Below, piece after piece: positions 45,515 to 53,507 of a DNA stretch of 64,000 nucleotides (position 1 is the stretch's first letter; the number at the start of each line of letters is the position of its first letter). Made by a program: the position numbers and the translations under genes. This DNA is from Mycolicibacter sp. MU0083 (GTDB lineage: Bacteria; Actinomycetota; Actinomycetes; Mycobacteriales; Mycobacteriaceae): NCBI RefSeq assembly GCF_963378075.1, contig NZ_OY726394.1, positions 3,720,001-3,784,000 of the forward strand. Direction: 5' to 3'. The notes under the pieces were generated by a model. The model was not told the origin of the DNA. It saw only the letters and a list, made by a program, of their open reading frames with translations, and made no database searches.

Positions 45515-46735
45515 GTGGTGACCTCCGGCCCCGTCGCCCGGGCCAGTATGGCCCGGGTGGGCACCGCGACCCTGCTCTCCGCGCTCTGCGGCTACGCGGT
45601 GTTGTACCTGGCGGCCCGCGACCTCGACCCGGCCGGCTTCGCGGTGTTCGGGGTGTTCTGGGGCGCGTTCGGACTGGTCAACGGCGCCGCCAACGGTCTG
45701 CTGCAGGAGACCACCCGCGAGGTCCGCGACGCCGGCCCCGCACCGGCGGGCACACCGCACACCCGCCCGCTGCAGGTGGCCGGACTGACGGGACTGGCCG
45801 CGGCCGCGGTGGTCGCCGTGAGTTCGCCGCTGTGGAGCGGCCACGTCTTCGTCGAGGCACGCTGGCTGTCGGTGGGCCTGCTCTGCTTCGGGCTGGCCAA
45901 CTTCGCGATGCACGCCACGCTGCTGGGCACGCTGGCCGGCACCAACCGGTGGACGCAGTACGGCGCGCTGATGGTCGCCGATGCCGGCACCCGGGTGGCC
46001 GTGGCCACCGCGACGTTCGTGATCGGCTGGGGGCTGGCCGGGTTCCTGTGGGCCACCGTGGCCGGCGCGATGGCCTGGCTGCTGCTGCTGACCGCCTCGC
46101 CCGCGGCGCGCTCGGCGGCGCGTCTGCCGACCGCGGTGAGCACGGCACGATTCCTGCGCGGCGCGGCGCATTCGATCACCGCGGCCGGGGCCAGCGCGAT
46201 CCTGGTGATGGGGTTTCCGGTACTGCTGCAGGCCACCTACGGCGAACTCGGGGCCGCGGGCGGCGTGCTGATCCTGGCGGTCACGGCGACCCGGGCCCCC
46301 CTGCTGGTGCCGCTGACCGCGATGCAGGGCAACCTGATCGCACACTTCGTCGACCAGCGCGGCCGCCGGTTGCGGGCCTTGAGCATCCCGGCCGCCGGGG
46401 TCGGCGCGCTGGGTGCGGTCGGCGCGGTGGCGGCGGGCCTGCTCGGGCCGTGGCTGCTGCGCACCGTGTTCGGCCCGGACTATCACACCGACGGGCTGCT
46501 GCTGGCCGAGCTGACCGTGGCGGCCACCGCGATCGCACTGCTGACCCTGACCGGCGCGGCGGCGGTGGCCGCGGCACTGCACCGCGCCTACGCACTGGGC
46601 TGGGTGGGTGCGACGGTGGCCTCGACGGCGCTGCTGCTGCTCCCGCTGGAACTGTCGACGCGGGCGGTGGTGGCCCTGCTGTGCGGTCCGTTGGTGGGCA
46701 TCGCGGTGCATCTGGCCGCGTTGCGCACCGATTAG
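45515..46735 (+). CDS. polysaccharide flippase-like membrane protein (Rv3630-like)
   Basis: MATE/Wzx-like transporter of 406 residues with about 12 hydrophobic segments; it probably moves lipid-linked glycans across the membrane. Notable conserved stretches are GYAVLYLAARDLDPAGFAVFGVFWGAFGLVNGAANGLLQETTREVR and FPVLLQATYGELGAAGGVLILAVTATRAPLLVPLTAMQGN, close to Rv3630 as I recall it. The GTG at 45515 gives VVTSGPVARASMARVG. A polyprenyl-linked glycosyltransferase and its DUF2304 partner follow, supporting a glycan role. Confidence 0.87.
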   Translation: MVTSGPVARASMARVGTATLLSALCGYAVLYLAARDLDPAGFAVFGVFWGAFGLVNGAANGLLQETTREVRDAGPAPAGTPHTRPLQVAGLTGLAAAAVVAVSSPLWSGHVFVEARWLSVGLLCFGLANFAMHATLLGTLAGTNRWTQYGALMVADAGTRVAVATATFVIGWGLAGFLWATVAGAMAWLLLLTASPAARSAARLPTAVSTARFLRGAAHSITAAGASAILVMGFPVLLQATYGELGAAGGVLILAVTATRAPLLVPLTAMQGNLIAHFVDQRGRRLRALSIPAAGVGALGAVGAVAAGLLGPWLLRTVFGPDYHTDGLLLAELTVAATAIALLTLTGAAAVAAALHRAYALGWVGATVASTALLLLPLELSTRAVVALLCGPLVGIAVHLAALRTD

Positions 46736-46762
46736 GGCATGCCGTGAGCGTGTAACTTTTAG

Positions 46763-47464
46763 GTCATCGAAACCCGCTATCCCGATGTCTGGGTCATCGT
46801 CCCGGCGTACAACGAAGCGACCGTCATCGGTGCCGTCATCACCGATGTCCGGGCGGTCTTCGACCACGTCGTCTGCGTGGACGACGGCAGCAGCGACGAC
46901 ACCGCCGGGACCGCCCGGCGCGCCGGTGCCCACGTGGTGCGTCATCCGGTCAATCTCGGGCAGGGCGCGGCGATCCAGACCGGGGTCGAATTCGCCCGCA
47001 GCCGCCCCGACGCCCGGCTGTTCGTCACCTTCGACGCCGACGGCCAGCACCGGGTGGTCGACGTGGTGCAGATGATCGACCGACTCGACGGCTCGGATCT
47101 CGACATCGTCATCGGCACCCGGTTCGCCGCACCGGCGGCCGCCACCGCGGTCCCCCCGCTCAAGCGCCTGGTGCTGCGGACGGCGGTGGGGCTCAATCCG
47201 CGGATCCGCCGGCTGGGCCTGTCCGACGCCCACAACGGTCTGCGGGTGTTCAACCGGCGGGTGGCCGACCGCCTCGACCTCACCATGAACGGCATGAGCC
47301 ACGCCGGCGAGTTCATCGCGTTGATCGCCGAGAACGGGTGGCGGGTGGCCGAGGAGCCCATCGAGGTGCTCTACACCGACTATTCGAAATCGAAGGGGCA
47401 GCCCCTGCTCAACGGCGTGAACATCCTGTTCGACGGGCTGCTGCGCAAGAGGATGTCGCGATGA
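46763..47464 (+). CDS. GT2-family glycosyltransferase lacking a normal start codon (Rv3631-like)
   Basis: Dolichol-phosphate-mannose-synthase-like glycosyltransferase of about 233 residues. The GT-A motifs are intact: VWVIVPAYNEATVIGAV, CVDDGSSDDTAGTA and the DxD region FDADGQH, then LNPRIRRLGLSDAHNGLRVFNRRV and EVLYTDYSKSKGQPLLNG. The reading frame opens with GTC ATC GAA ACC immediately after an in-frame TAG (46760-46762). No ATG, GTG, TTG or CTG occurs before the GTG at 46877, which lies inside the nucleotide-sugar site and would remove VPAYNE. Loss of one T from an ATG (TTTTATGGTC to TTTTAGGTC) would explain this. Product identity is secure; whether it is expressed is not. Confidence 0.75.
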   Translation, partial: VIETRYPDVWVIVPAYNEATVIGAVITDVRAVFDHVVCVDDGSSDDTAGTARRAGAHVVRHPVNLGQGAAIQTGVEFARSRPDARLFVTFDADGQHRVVDVVQMIDRLDGSDLDIVIGTRFAAPAAATAVPPLKRLVLRTAVGLNPRIRRLGLSDAHNGLRVFNRRVADRLDLTMNGMSHAGEFIALIAENGWRVAEEPIEVLYTDYSKSKGQPLLNGVNILFDGLLRKRMSR

Positions 47465-47480
47465 ACGGGGGCGATGCGCG

Positions 47481-47822
47481 ATGAACTGGATCAAAGTGCT
47501 GCTGATCGCGGCGGTGCTGGTGCTGCTGGTGTATCTGCTGCTGTCGCGGCGTTCCGCCCAGTCCCGGGCCTGGGTGAAGGTGGGCTACCTGATGTTCGTG
47601 GTGGCCGGCATCTATGCGGTGCTGCGGCCGGACGACACCACCGTGGTGGCCAACTGGCTCGGGGTGCGTCGCGGCACCGACCTGATGTTGTACATCCTGG
47701 TGATCGCATTCGCGTTCACGACCCTGAGCACCTACATGCGCTTCCACGACCTGGAGCTGCGCTACGCGCGGCTGGCCCGGGCGGTGGCGCTCGCCCAGGC
47801 CCAACCGCCGGACAGCCGGTAG
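47481..47822 (+). CDS. DUF2304 small membrane protein (Rv3632-like)
   Basis: A 113-residue protein with three hydrophobic segments (about residues 3-21, 33-49 and 68-86) and a charged C-terminal helix (RFHDLELRYARLARAVALAQAQ). DUF2304 proteins sit beside GT2 glycosyltransferases; in M. tuberculosis the Rv3632 protein is reported to stimulate the polyprenyl-phosphate aminosugar synthase PpgS (Rv3631). It follows the glycosyltransferase by 16 bases. After its stop, 224 bases up to the P-type ATPase end hold no convincing gene. Confidence 0.9.
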   Translation: MNWIKVLLIAAVLVLLVYLLLSRRSAQSRAWVKVGYLMFVVAGIYAVLRPDDTTVVANWLGVRRGTDLMLYILVIAFAFTTLSTYMRFHDLELRYARLARAVALAQAQPPDSR

Positions 47823-48046
47823 CCCGGCGGTCCGGGCTCGTCGAGCGCAGTATTCGGCAACAGTTGTCCCGGGCGTAACAACGGGTTTGCCGCTCGTCCG
47901 GTTCACGCCGTCACCGTGGACGGTATGCGGACGTCCAATGCCCTGGCAGAACCTCTGGCCGACGCGGCGGGATTGATTCTGACGCACCCGGCCCGCGAGC
48001 TCTACGCATGGCTGTGGCGGACGGGACTGCTGGAGTCCCGGGAAGC
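47823..48046. other. intergenic region between the DUF2304 gene and the P-type ATPase 3' end
   Basis: These 224 bases between convergent genes contain a weak inverted repeat (GTTGT and ACAAC around 47862-47881) that might aid termination. A short plus-strand frame from 47916 has no family resemblance. I see nothing else. Confidence 0.4.
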
Positions 48047-51000
48047 TCAGCGCACCAGTTCCAGTCTCCGCGGCGCCGTCTCGGCGGGCACCTCGGCAAC
48101 CGACTCGGGGGCCGGCGGCGTCTGACCCTCGATCGCGGGGAACCGGCTGGCCACCGCCACCGCTGCGGTGGCGGCCGCGGCGGTGCCGACCCCCTGCGCC
48201 CACCCGATCGGGCCCACCGGTGTGCAGCCCAACAGCTGGCTGACGCCCGGGGTGGTGACCATCGCGGCGAACATCACGAACGAACCCGCCGCGGTGACCA
48301 GCACCAGCGGCGCCCGCGAATCCACCAGGGTCTGGCCGAGTTCGGTGGAGACCAGCGAGATCAGCGCGACCGTCGACGCCCGCTGCGGGGTTCCCGTCAC
48401 CGAGGCCATCGCCCACGCGGCGGTCCCGGCGGCCGCGGTGACCGCGCCGCGGAACCGCACCGCGCGCCACAGTTTCTGCTCGTCGAGTCCGGGGACGGCG
48501 CCGCCGATCGGACCCGCCGGGGTGCTGACCGCGACCGCGGTGGCCGGCAGCGCATCGGTCAGGGTGTTCATCAGCAGCAGCTGGCGGGTGTTCAGCGGCG
48601 AGTTGCCGGTGATCGCACTGCCGATGACCGAGAACACCACCTCACCGGCGTTGCCGCCGAGCAGGCCGGAGATCGCGAGCTGCACGCCCTTCCACAGCCG
48701 GCGGCCCTCGTCGATCGCGTCGATCAACGCGCCGATCTTCCCGTCGGTGAGCACCACGTCGGCGGTGGCGTGCGCCGAGTCGCTGCCGTGTGCGACCACG
48801 CCCAGGCCGACGGTGGCCGCGCGGATCGCGGCGGCGTCGTTGGCGCCGTCGCCCACCATCGCCGAGACCCGGCCGGCGCGTTCCAGGGTCTGCACGATCT
48901 GCACCTTGTTCTCCGGCGACATCCGGGCGAAGATCACCCGCTCGCAGACCACGCGTTCCTGTTCCTTGCGGCTCAACTCGTTCCACTCCGAGCCGGTGAT
49001 GACCTGCTCGGCGGGCACCGTCACGCCCATCTCGGCGGCGATCGCAGTCGCGGTGATCGGGTGGTCGCCGGTGATCATCCGGATGTCCACGCCGCGGGCG
49101 GCCAGGTCGGTCAGCAGCTGCGGTGCGTCGGCGCGCGGGGTGTCGGCCAGTCCGAGGAACCCGATCAGCGTCAGCCCGGAGCCGGCCACCTCGGTGATCC
49201 GGTCGGTGCCGTCGGCGTCCGCGGCGACCGTGCGCACCTGCGCGGCGGTCAGTTTGCGGTGCGCCACCGCGATCACCCGCAACCCACGGGCGGCCATCGC
49301 GGTGACCTGCTGCTCCTCCTCGGCACCGGCGTTCTTGCAGGACTGCAGCACCACTTCCGGGGCGCCCTTGACCAGTAGTTCCGAGCCGACCAGCGACGCC
49401 GAGAAGGCCCGGCCGGAGCGGAACGGCAGGTGCGCATCCGGTTCGGTCCAGGCCCGGGCCCCCGGTGCGGCGGCCGCGCCCTCGACGATGGCCTGGTCGG
49501 TGGCGTGCGCGTGCGCGGCACCGTCGGGCGCCGGAGCGGCCTGCGCCGCGTTGCCGAGCACGTCGTCGTCGGTGTACCCGGCCAGCGCGTGCACCGTGGT
49601 GACCCGCAGCCTGTTCTCGCTCAACGTCCCGGTCTTGTCGAAGCAGACCACGTCGACCCGGCCGAGCGCCTCCACCGAGCGCGGGATCCGCACCAGGGCT
49701 CCGGTTTTGGCCAGCCGCTGCGACGACGCATGCTGGGCCAGGGTGGCCATCAGCGGCATCCCCTCGGGGACCGCCGCGATCGCCACGGCGATCGCGTTGC
49801 CCAAGGCCTGCGCCAGGCCGCCCTGACGCAGCAACCCGAGCGCGCCGACCGCGGCCCCGCCGGCGGCACTGACCGGGAAGGCCCGGCTGACCAGCTGGCT
49901 CAGGTGGTGCTGCAGCCCGACCTCGGGCAGGTCGCCAGCGGCCAGTTCGGAGGCCCGGCGGGTCTGGGTGTCGGCGCCGACGGCGGTGACCATGGCCAAC
50001 GCGCGCCCGGCGATCACCGTCGTGCCGGCGTAGAGCATGGAGCTGCGTTCGGCCAGTTCGGCGCCCGGGGTGGGTTCGAGCTGCTTGCCGACCGACAGCG
50101 ACTCACCGGTCAGCGAGGATTCGTCGACCTCGACGTCGGACTGCTCGATCAGTCGGGCGTCGGCGGGGACCACCTCGTTGCTGCGGACCTCGATCAGGTC
50201 ACCGGGCAGCAGCTGCTCGGCGACGATCTCCTGATAGCCCGGGGTGCCGTCGGCACCGGTGACCACCAGCCGGGCCGGCGGGGCCTGCTGCGCCAGCAGG
50301 GCGTTCAACCGGTTCTCGGCGCGCAGCCGCTGGTAGGCGGCCAGCATCGCGTTTCCGCCGAGCACGGTGCCCACCATGACGGCGTCGACCGGCGAACCGA
50401 GCATGGCGGTCGCGACCGAGCACAGCGCCAGGATCGGGGTCATCGGGTCGGCCAGTTCCTCGCGGACGGCATGCAGGAACGGCCAGAACATGCCGTTCGA
50501 GGCGGTGTCGACCGGAGCCCGGTCGGCCACCGGCACCTGCTCGCTCGGCGCCAGCAGTTCACGCACCTGCTCCACCGACATCGCGTGCCATTCGTAGGCC
50601 GGTGCCGGTCGGGGTGCCCGGGCCCGCAGGGTGCGGCGGGCCAGCAGGTATCCGGACAGCATCCCGGCGCCGGCACCGACGGTGACCGGTCCGGGACCGC
50701 TGCGCTGACCGGCCCCCACCCCGGGGATGCTCGCCCGCACGCCGGGCACCAGCAGCAGCCCGGCGATGCTCGAGGCGCCGATCGAGATCGCCACACCCCG
50801 CTCGGTGGCCTCGCGGGCCGCCGGCAGCGCCCCCAGCACCTGCCAGGCGCCGGCCAGGTCGGCCAGCAGCAGATCGGCGTAGAACGGCGGGGGCACGTCG
50901 GTGCTGGTCTCCGCGGGCATGACACCCAGTGCCACGTCCGCGGACGCCAGGGCCTGCCCGGCCGCGGTGGACAGCACCGCAACGGTGTGGCCGGCCCGTT

Positions 51001-52414
51001 GCAGCTCGGTGACCGCGGCGGCCAGCGCGGCGTCGATGTCGCCGTCGGCGGGCCGGACGTCGTCGAAGCCGGGCCGCAGCTCACCGAGGACGTCGGCGTC
51101 GACGGTGACCAGTTCGACGCCCGCCGCCCGGGCCTGCAGCACCACCGCGGAGGCCAGCGCGTGGTGCGCGGGCAGGATCAGCGCCTCCACCGGGTGTGCG
51201 CGGGTGGTACCGCGGGGCGTCATCCGCGGCACCCGGTGCCAGCCGGGGCGCAGGCCGGCCTTGTCGAGCAGGGCCTGGGCGCGTTCGTAGGCCAGCGGCA
51301 GCTCGTGCTCGGTCGCGCCGCGGATCTGCACCACCCGGCGTTGGTCGCCGGCCAGTACCCGCGGGTCGATGAGCACGGTGTCGACCTTGTCGAGGCGGCG
51401 CAGGCTGTCCGGCCGCAGCGGCAGCACGCCGTGGTCGTCGGCCAGGCCCTGGCCCAGGGTCGCGGCGAAGGATTCGCAGCTGGTGCGGACCGCTTTGGGT
51501 GATGCCGCCAGGATCGCGTTGGAGGTGGTGTCCAGATTGCGGCTGAGGACACCCACCACCCCGGCACCGAGCACCTGAGCCAGCGCGGTGCGCTTCAGGT
51601 GCTTCTCGGCGGGGCCGTCCGGGCGCGGGACCGGCCGCTGCACCGCATGCGTTTCGGGGTGGTCGGCGTAGCGGGCCAGCGCCGGTTCGTAGCGGTTCCA
51701 GGCCAATGCCCCGGACCGGGATTCGGCGGCTTTGAGCCCCTCCACCATCAGGTCGACCGCCAGGATCGCCGGGGACATGGTGATGACGTGGGAGCCCAGC
51801 GAGGCCAGCGAGAGCACGGTTTCGGTGCGGCCGGGCCCGATCCGGCTCTCCAGGAAACCGCGGATCCGCGGCTGGTAGCGCGCGACCGATGCGGCGGCGT
51901 CGACGATCTTGGGCGCGGCCGGCCAGCGCAGCAGGCTGCCGGTGGTCGCGATCGCCAGGCCCACCGCATTGGCGCCCACCATGGCGCCCTTGGCGGCCAG
52001 CAGCAGGCCGTCGCCGGGCAGGGCGGCCGCTCCGGTGTCGGTCAGTGCCTCGCTCTGCTCGGCCGCCCGCACCGCGGCACACAGCTCGGCCAGCGGCACG
52101 TCGTCGCCGATCTCGACGATCACCCGGGCCAGCGGACGGTTCAGCCGCACCGAAGTGACGTCGGCGCGGGCCCGCAGCGCCGCCTGCACGGCTTCGGCGA
52201 CCGCGTCGCCGCCGTCCGGGTCGTCGAGTCCGCGCACCTCGATCCAGGCGCGGCCCGCGCCGCGCCAACTGCGCCGGTCGGTGGTCAGATCGGTGGGTTC
52301 GCCGGCGAGGATCCGGGCGCCTTCACGCAGCGGGATGGCGGCGAGGTCCAGGCTGGCCGACGCGACCGCGCCGACAGCGTCCAGACCGAAGCGGCCGATC
52401 GCGAAAACGTCCAT
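48047..52414 (-). CDS. cation-transporting P-type ATPase of the CtpH/CtpI type
   Basis: Giant P-type ATPase of 1455 residues. The active core is C-terminal: SSLTGESLSVGKQLEP (actuator TGES), AVPEGMPLMATLAQ (M4), phosphorylated Asp in VVCFDKTGTLSENR near residue 925, and MVGDGANDAAAIRA near 1188. The PEGM membrane motif, rather than CPC, argues against Cu/Zn and for alkaline-earth or Mn-type cations. Residues about 55-105 resemble a cysteine-free HMA-like fold. The remaining N-terminal half resembles a decayed ATPase core. The leader carries a manganese-riboswitch-like structure ending in the GGAGG before the ATG. Length fits CtpH (1539) better than CtpI (1632). Confidence 0.9.
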   Translation of the reverse strand: MDVFAIGRFGLDAVGAVASASLDLAAIPLREGARILAGEPTDLTTDRRSWRGAGRAWIEVRGLDDPDGGDAVAEAVQAALRARADVTSVRLNRPLARVIVEIGDDVPLAELCAAVRAAEQSEALTDTGAAALPGDGLLLAAKGAMVGANAVGLAIATTGSLLRWPAAPKIVDAAASVARYQPRIRGFLESRIGPGRTETVLSLASLGSHVITMSPAILAVDLMVEGLKAAESRSGALAWNRYEPALARYADHPETHAVQRPVPRPDGPAEKHLKRTALAQVLGAGVVGVLSRNLDTTSNAILAASPKAVRTSCESFAATLGQGLADDHGVLPLRPDSLRRLDKVDTVLIDPRVLAGDQRRVVQIRGATEHELPLAYERAQALLDKAGLRPGWHRVPRMTPRGTTRAHPVEALILPAHHALASAVVLQARAAGVELVTVDADVLGELRPGFDDVRPADGDIDAALAAAVTELQRAGHTVAVLSTAAGQALASADVALGVMPAETSTDVPPPFYADLLLADLAGAWQVLGALPAAREATERGVAISIGASSIAGLLLVPGVRASIPGVGAGQRSGPGPVTVGAGAGMLSGYLLARRTLRARAPRPAPAYEWHAMSVEQVRELLAPSEQVPVADRAPVDTASNGMFWPFLHAVREELADPMTPILALCSVATAMLGSPVDAVMVGTVLGGNAMLAAYQRLRAENRLNALLAQQAPPARLVVTGADGTPGYQEIVAEQLLPGDLIEVRSNEVVPADARLIEQSDVEVDESSLTGESLSVGKQLEPTPGAELAERSSMLYAGTTVIAGRALAMVTAVGADTQTRRASELAAGDLPEVGLQHHLSQLVSRAFPVSAAGGAAVGALGLLRQGGLAQALGNAIAVAIAAVPEGMPLMATLAQHASSQRLAKTGALVRIPRSVEALGRVDVVCFDKTGTLSENRLRVTTVHALAGYTDDDVLGNAAQAAPAPDGAAHAHATDQAIVEGAAAAPGARAWTEPDAHLPFRSGRAFSASLVGSELLVKGAPEVVLQSCKNAGAEEEQQVTAMAARGLRVIAVAHRKLTAAQVRTVAADADGTDRITEVAGSGLTLIGFLGLADTPRADAPQLLTDLAARGVDIRMITGDHPITATAIAAEMGVTVPAEQVITGSEWNELSRKEQERVVCERVIFARMSPENKVQIVQTLERAGRVSAMVGDGANDAAAIRAATVGLGVVAHGSDSAHATADVVLTDGKIGALIDAIDEGRRLWKGVQLAISGLLGGNAGEVVFSVIGSAITGNSPLNTRQLLLMNTLTDALPATAVAVSTPAGPIGGAVPGLDEQKLWRAVRFRGAVTAAAGTAAWAMASVTGTPQRASTVALISLVSTELGQTLVDSRAPLVLVTAAGSFVMFAAMVTTPGVSQLLGCTPVGPIGWAQGVGTAAAATAAVAVASRFPAIEGQTPPAPESVAEVPAETAPRRLELVR

Positions 52415-52420
52415 GGTTTG

Positions 52421-52540
52421 CCTCCAGCGTCAGTGATGCGCTGGAGGTCTCTTCCGCCGGGATACCCGACCCCCAGCCCCGGTCACCCGGTGACGGGCGA
52501 CGTGATGACGAGACTGCGGCTTGGGGAATACTCCCCTCCG
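52421..52540 (-). promoter_or_regulatory. yybP-ykoY-type manganese riboswitch leader with anti-Shine-Dalgarno hairpin
   Basis: Read on the minus strand the leader has, in order, the conserved blocks of the yybP-ykoY aptamer: GGAGGGGAGTA (52539-52529), TCGTCATCACG (52511-52501), ACCGGGGCTGGG (52483-52472) and GGAAGAGACCTCC (52455-52443). The 5' GGAGG can pair with the 3' CCTCC to form P1; GTCAC-n3-GTGAC forms an internal hairpin. The same CCTCC, extended to CCTCCAGCG, can instead pair with CGCTGGAGG (52429-52421), which holds the ribosome binding site six bases before the ATG. The two pairings exclude each other, so ligand binding would free translation. Confidence 0.8.
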
Positions 52541-52547
52541 ACCGGCC

Positions 52548-52553
52548 AGTATG
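52548..52553 (-). promoter_or_regulatory. possible -10 element for the riboswitch transcript
   Basis: CATACT on the minus strand would start transcription near 52541, exactly at the 5' edge of the aptamer P1 stem. No convincing -35 is visible. Confidence 0.35.
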
Positions 52554-52562
52554 CCACAGGTG

Positions 52563-53507
52563 TCAGGCGGACTTTACGTCCCGAAAATAGGCAACGGTGC
52601 GCGCCACGCCGTCGGACAGCGTGACCTGTGGGCTCCAGCCCAGCACCTGCGCCGCCCGGGAGATGTCCAGGCAGGACCGTTTGAGGTCGCCCAGCCGGGG
52701 CGGGTGGAACTCCGGGTCGTCGGGGGCGCCGACGGCGGCCGCCACCGCCGAATGCAGTTGCCGGTCGGAGGTCTCCACCCCGGTGCCGATGTTGAACCGC
52801 TGCCCGTCGCCGTCCTGCCCGGCCGCCCGCACGAAGGCGTCCACCACGTCGTCGACGAAGACGTAGTCACGGGTGTTGGAGCCGTCGCCGAACACCTTGG
52901 TCGTTGCGCCCTCCAGCAGCGCCTGGGCGAAGATCGCCACCACCCCGGCTTCGCCGTGCGGGTCCTGACGCGGACCGTAGACGTTGGCCGGCGCGATGGC
53001 CGAATACTGCAGCCCGTAGAGGTGCCGATAGGTGTTGAGGTAGATCTCCCCGGCCACCTTGCCGGCGGCGTAGGGCGAGGCGGGATCGGTGGGGACGTCC
53101 TCGCCGGTCGGATAGTGCGGCGGGGTGCCGTAGATCGAGCCCCCCGAGGAGGTGTGCACGATCTTGCGGACCCCGTTGGCGCGCGCCGCGTCGGCCAGCC
53201 GGATGGTCCCGATCACGTTGACCGAGCCGTCGTGGACCGGATCGGCCACCGAGTGGCGCACATCGATCTGGGCGGCCAGGTGGAAGATCACCTCCGGCCG
53301 GTGCTGAGCCAGCACCTCGCCCAGGTCGGCGGTGACGATGTCGGCTTCGACGAAGGCGAATCCCGGATCGCCGGTCAGGTGCTCGATGTTCGTCGCCCGC
53401 CCGCTGGCGAAGTTGTCCAGGCCGACCACCGAGTGGCCGTCTGCCCGCAGTCGGTCGACTAGCGTCGAGCCGATGAATCCGGCAGCTCCGGTAACCAGTG
53501 TGCGCAC
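52563..53507 (-). CDS. galE1: NAD-dependent sugar epimerase, GalE1-like
   Basis: Short-chain-dehydrogenase-type UDP-sugar 4-epimerase, 314 residues. NAD motif TGAAGFIGSTLVDRL, HLAAQIDVRHSVADP, catalytic Ser region HTSSGGSIYG and the YxxxK motif in SPYAAGKVAGEIYLNTY are intact, as is ANVYGPRQDPHGEAGVV. Equivalent to Rv3634c, reported to interconvert UDP-glucose and UDP-galactose for galactan synthesis. The GTG at 53507 overlaps by eight bases the divergent membrane-protein gene. A TATGGT at 53514-53519 (minus) gives leaderless spacing. The ATPase gene follows after 148 bases. Confidence 0.93.
   Translation of the reverse strand: MRTLVTGAAGFIGSTLVDRLRADGHSVVGLDNFASGRATNIEHLTGDPGFAFVEADIVTADLGEVLAQHRPEVIFHLAAQIDVRHSVADPVHDGSVNVIGTIRLADAARANGVRKIVHTSSGGSIYGTPPHYPTGEDVPTDPASPYAAGKVAGEIYLNTYRHLYGLQYSAIAPANVYGPRQDPHGEAGVVAIFAQALLEGATTKVFGDGSNTRDYVFVDDVVDAFVRAAGQDGDGQRFNIGTGVETSDRQLHSAVAAAVGAPDDPEFHPPRLGDLKRSCLDISRAAQVLGWSPQVTLSDGVARTVAYFRDVKSA

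Noticed and set aside
47916..48125. Short plus-strand frame of 69 codons overlapping the 3' end of the P-type ATPase gene
   Set aside because: GTG start without ribosome site, no family resemblance, and its second half is only the reverse of the ATPase coding sequence.
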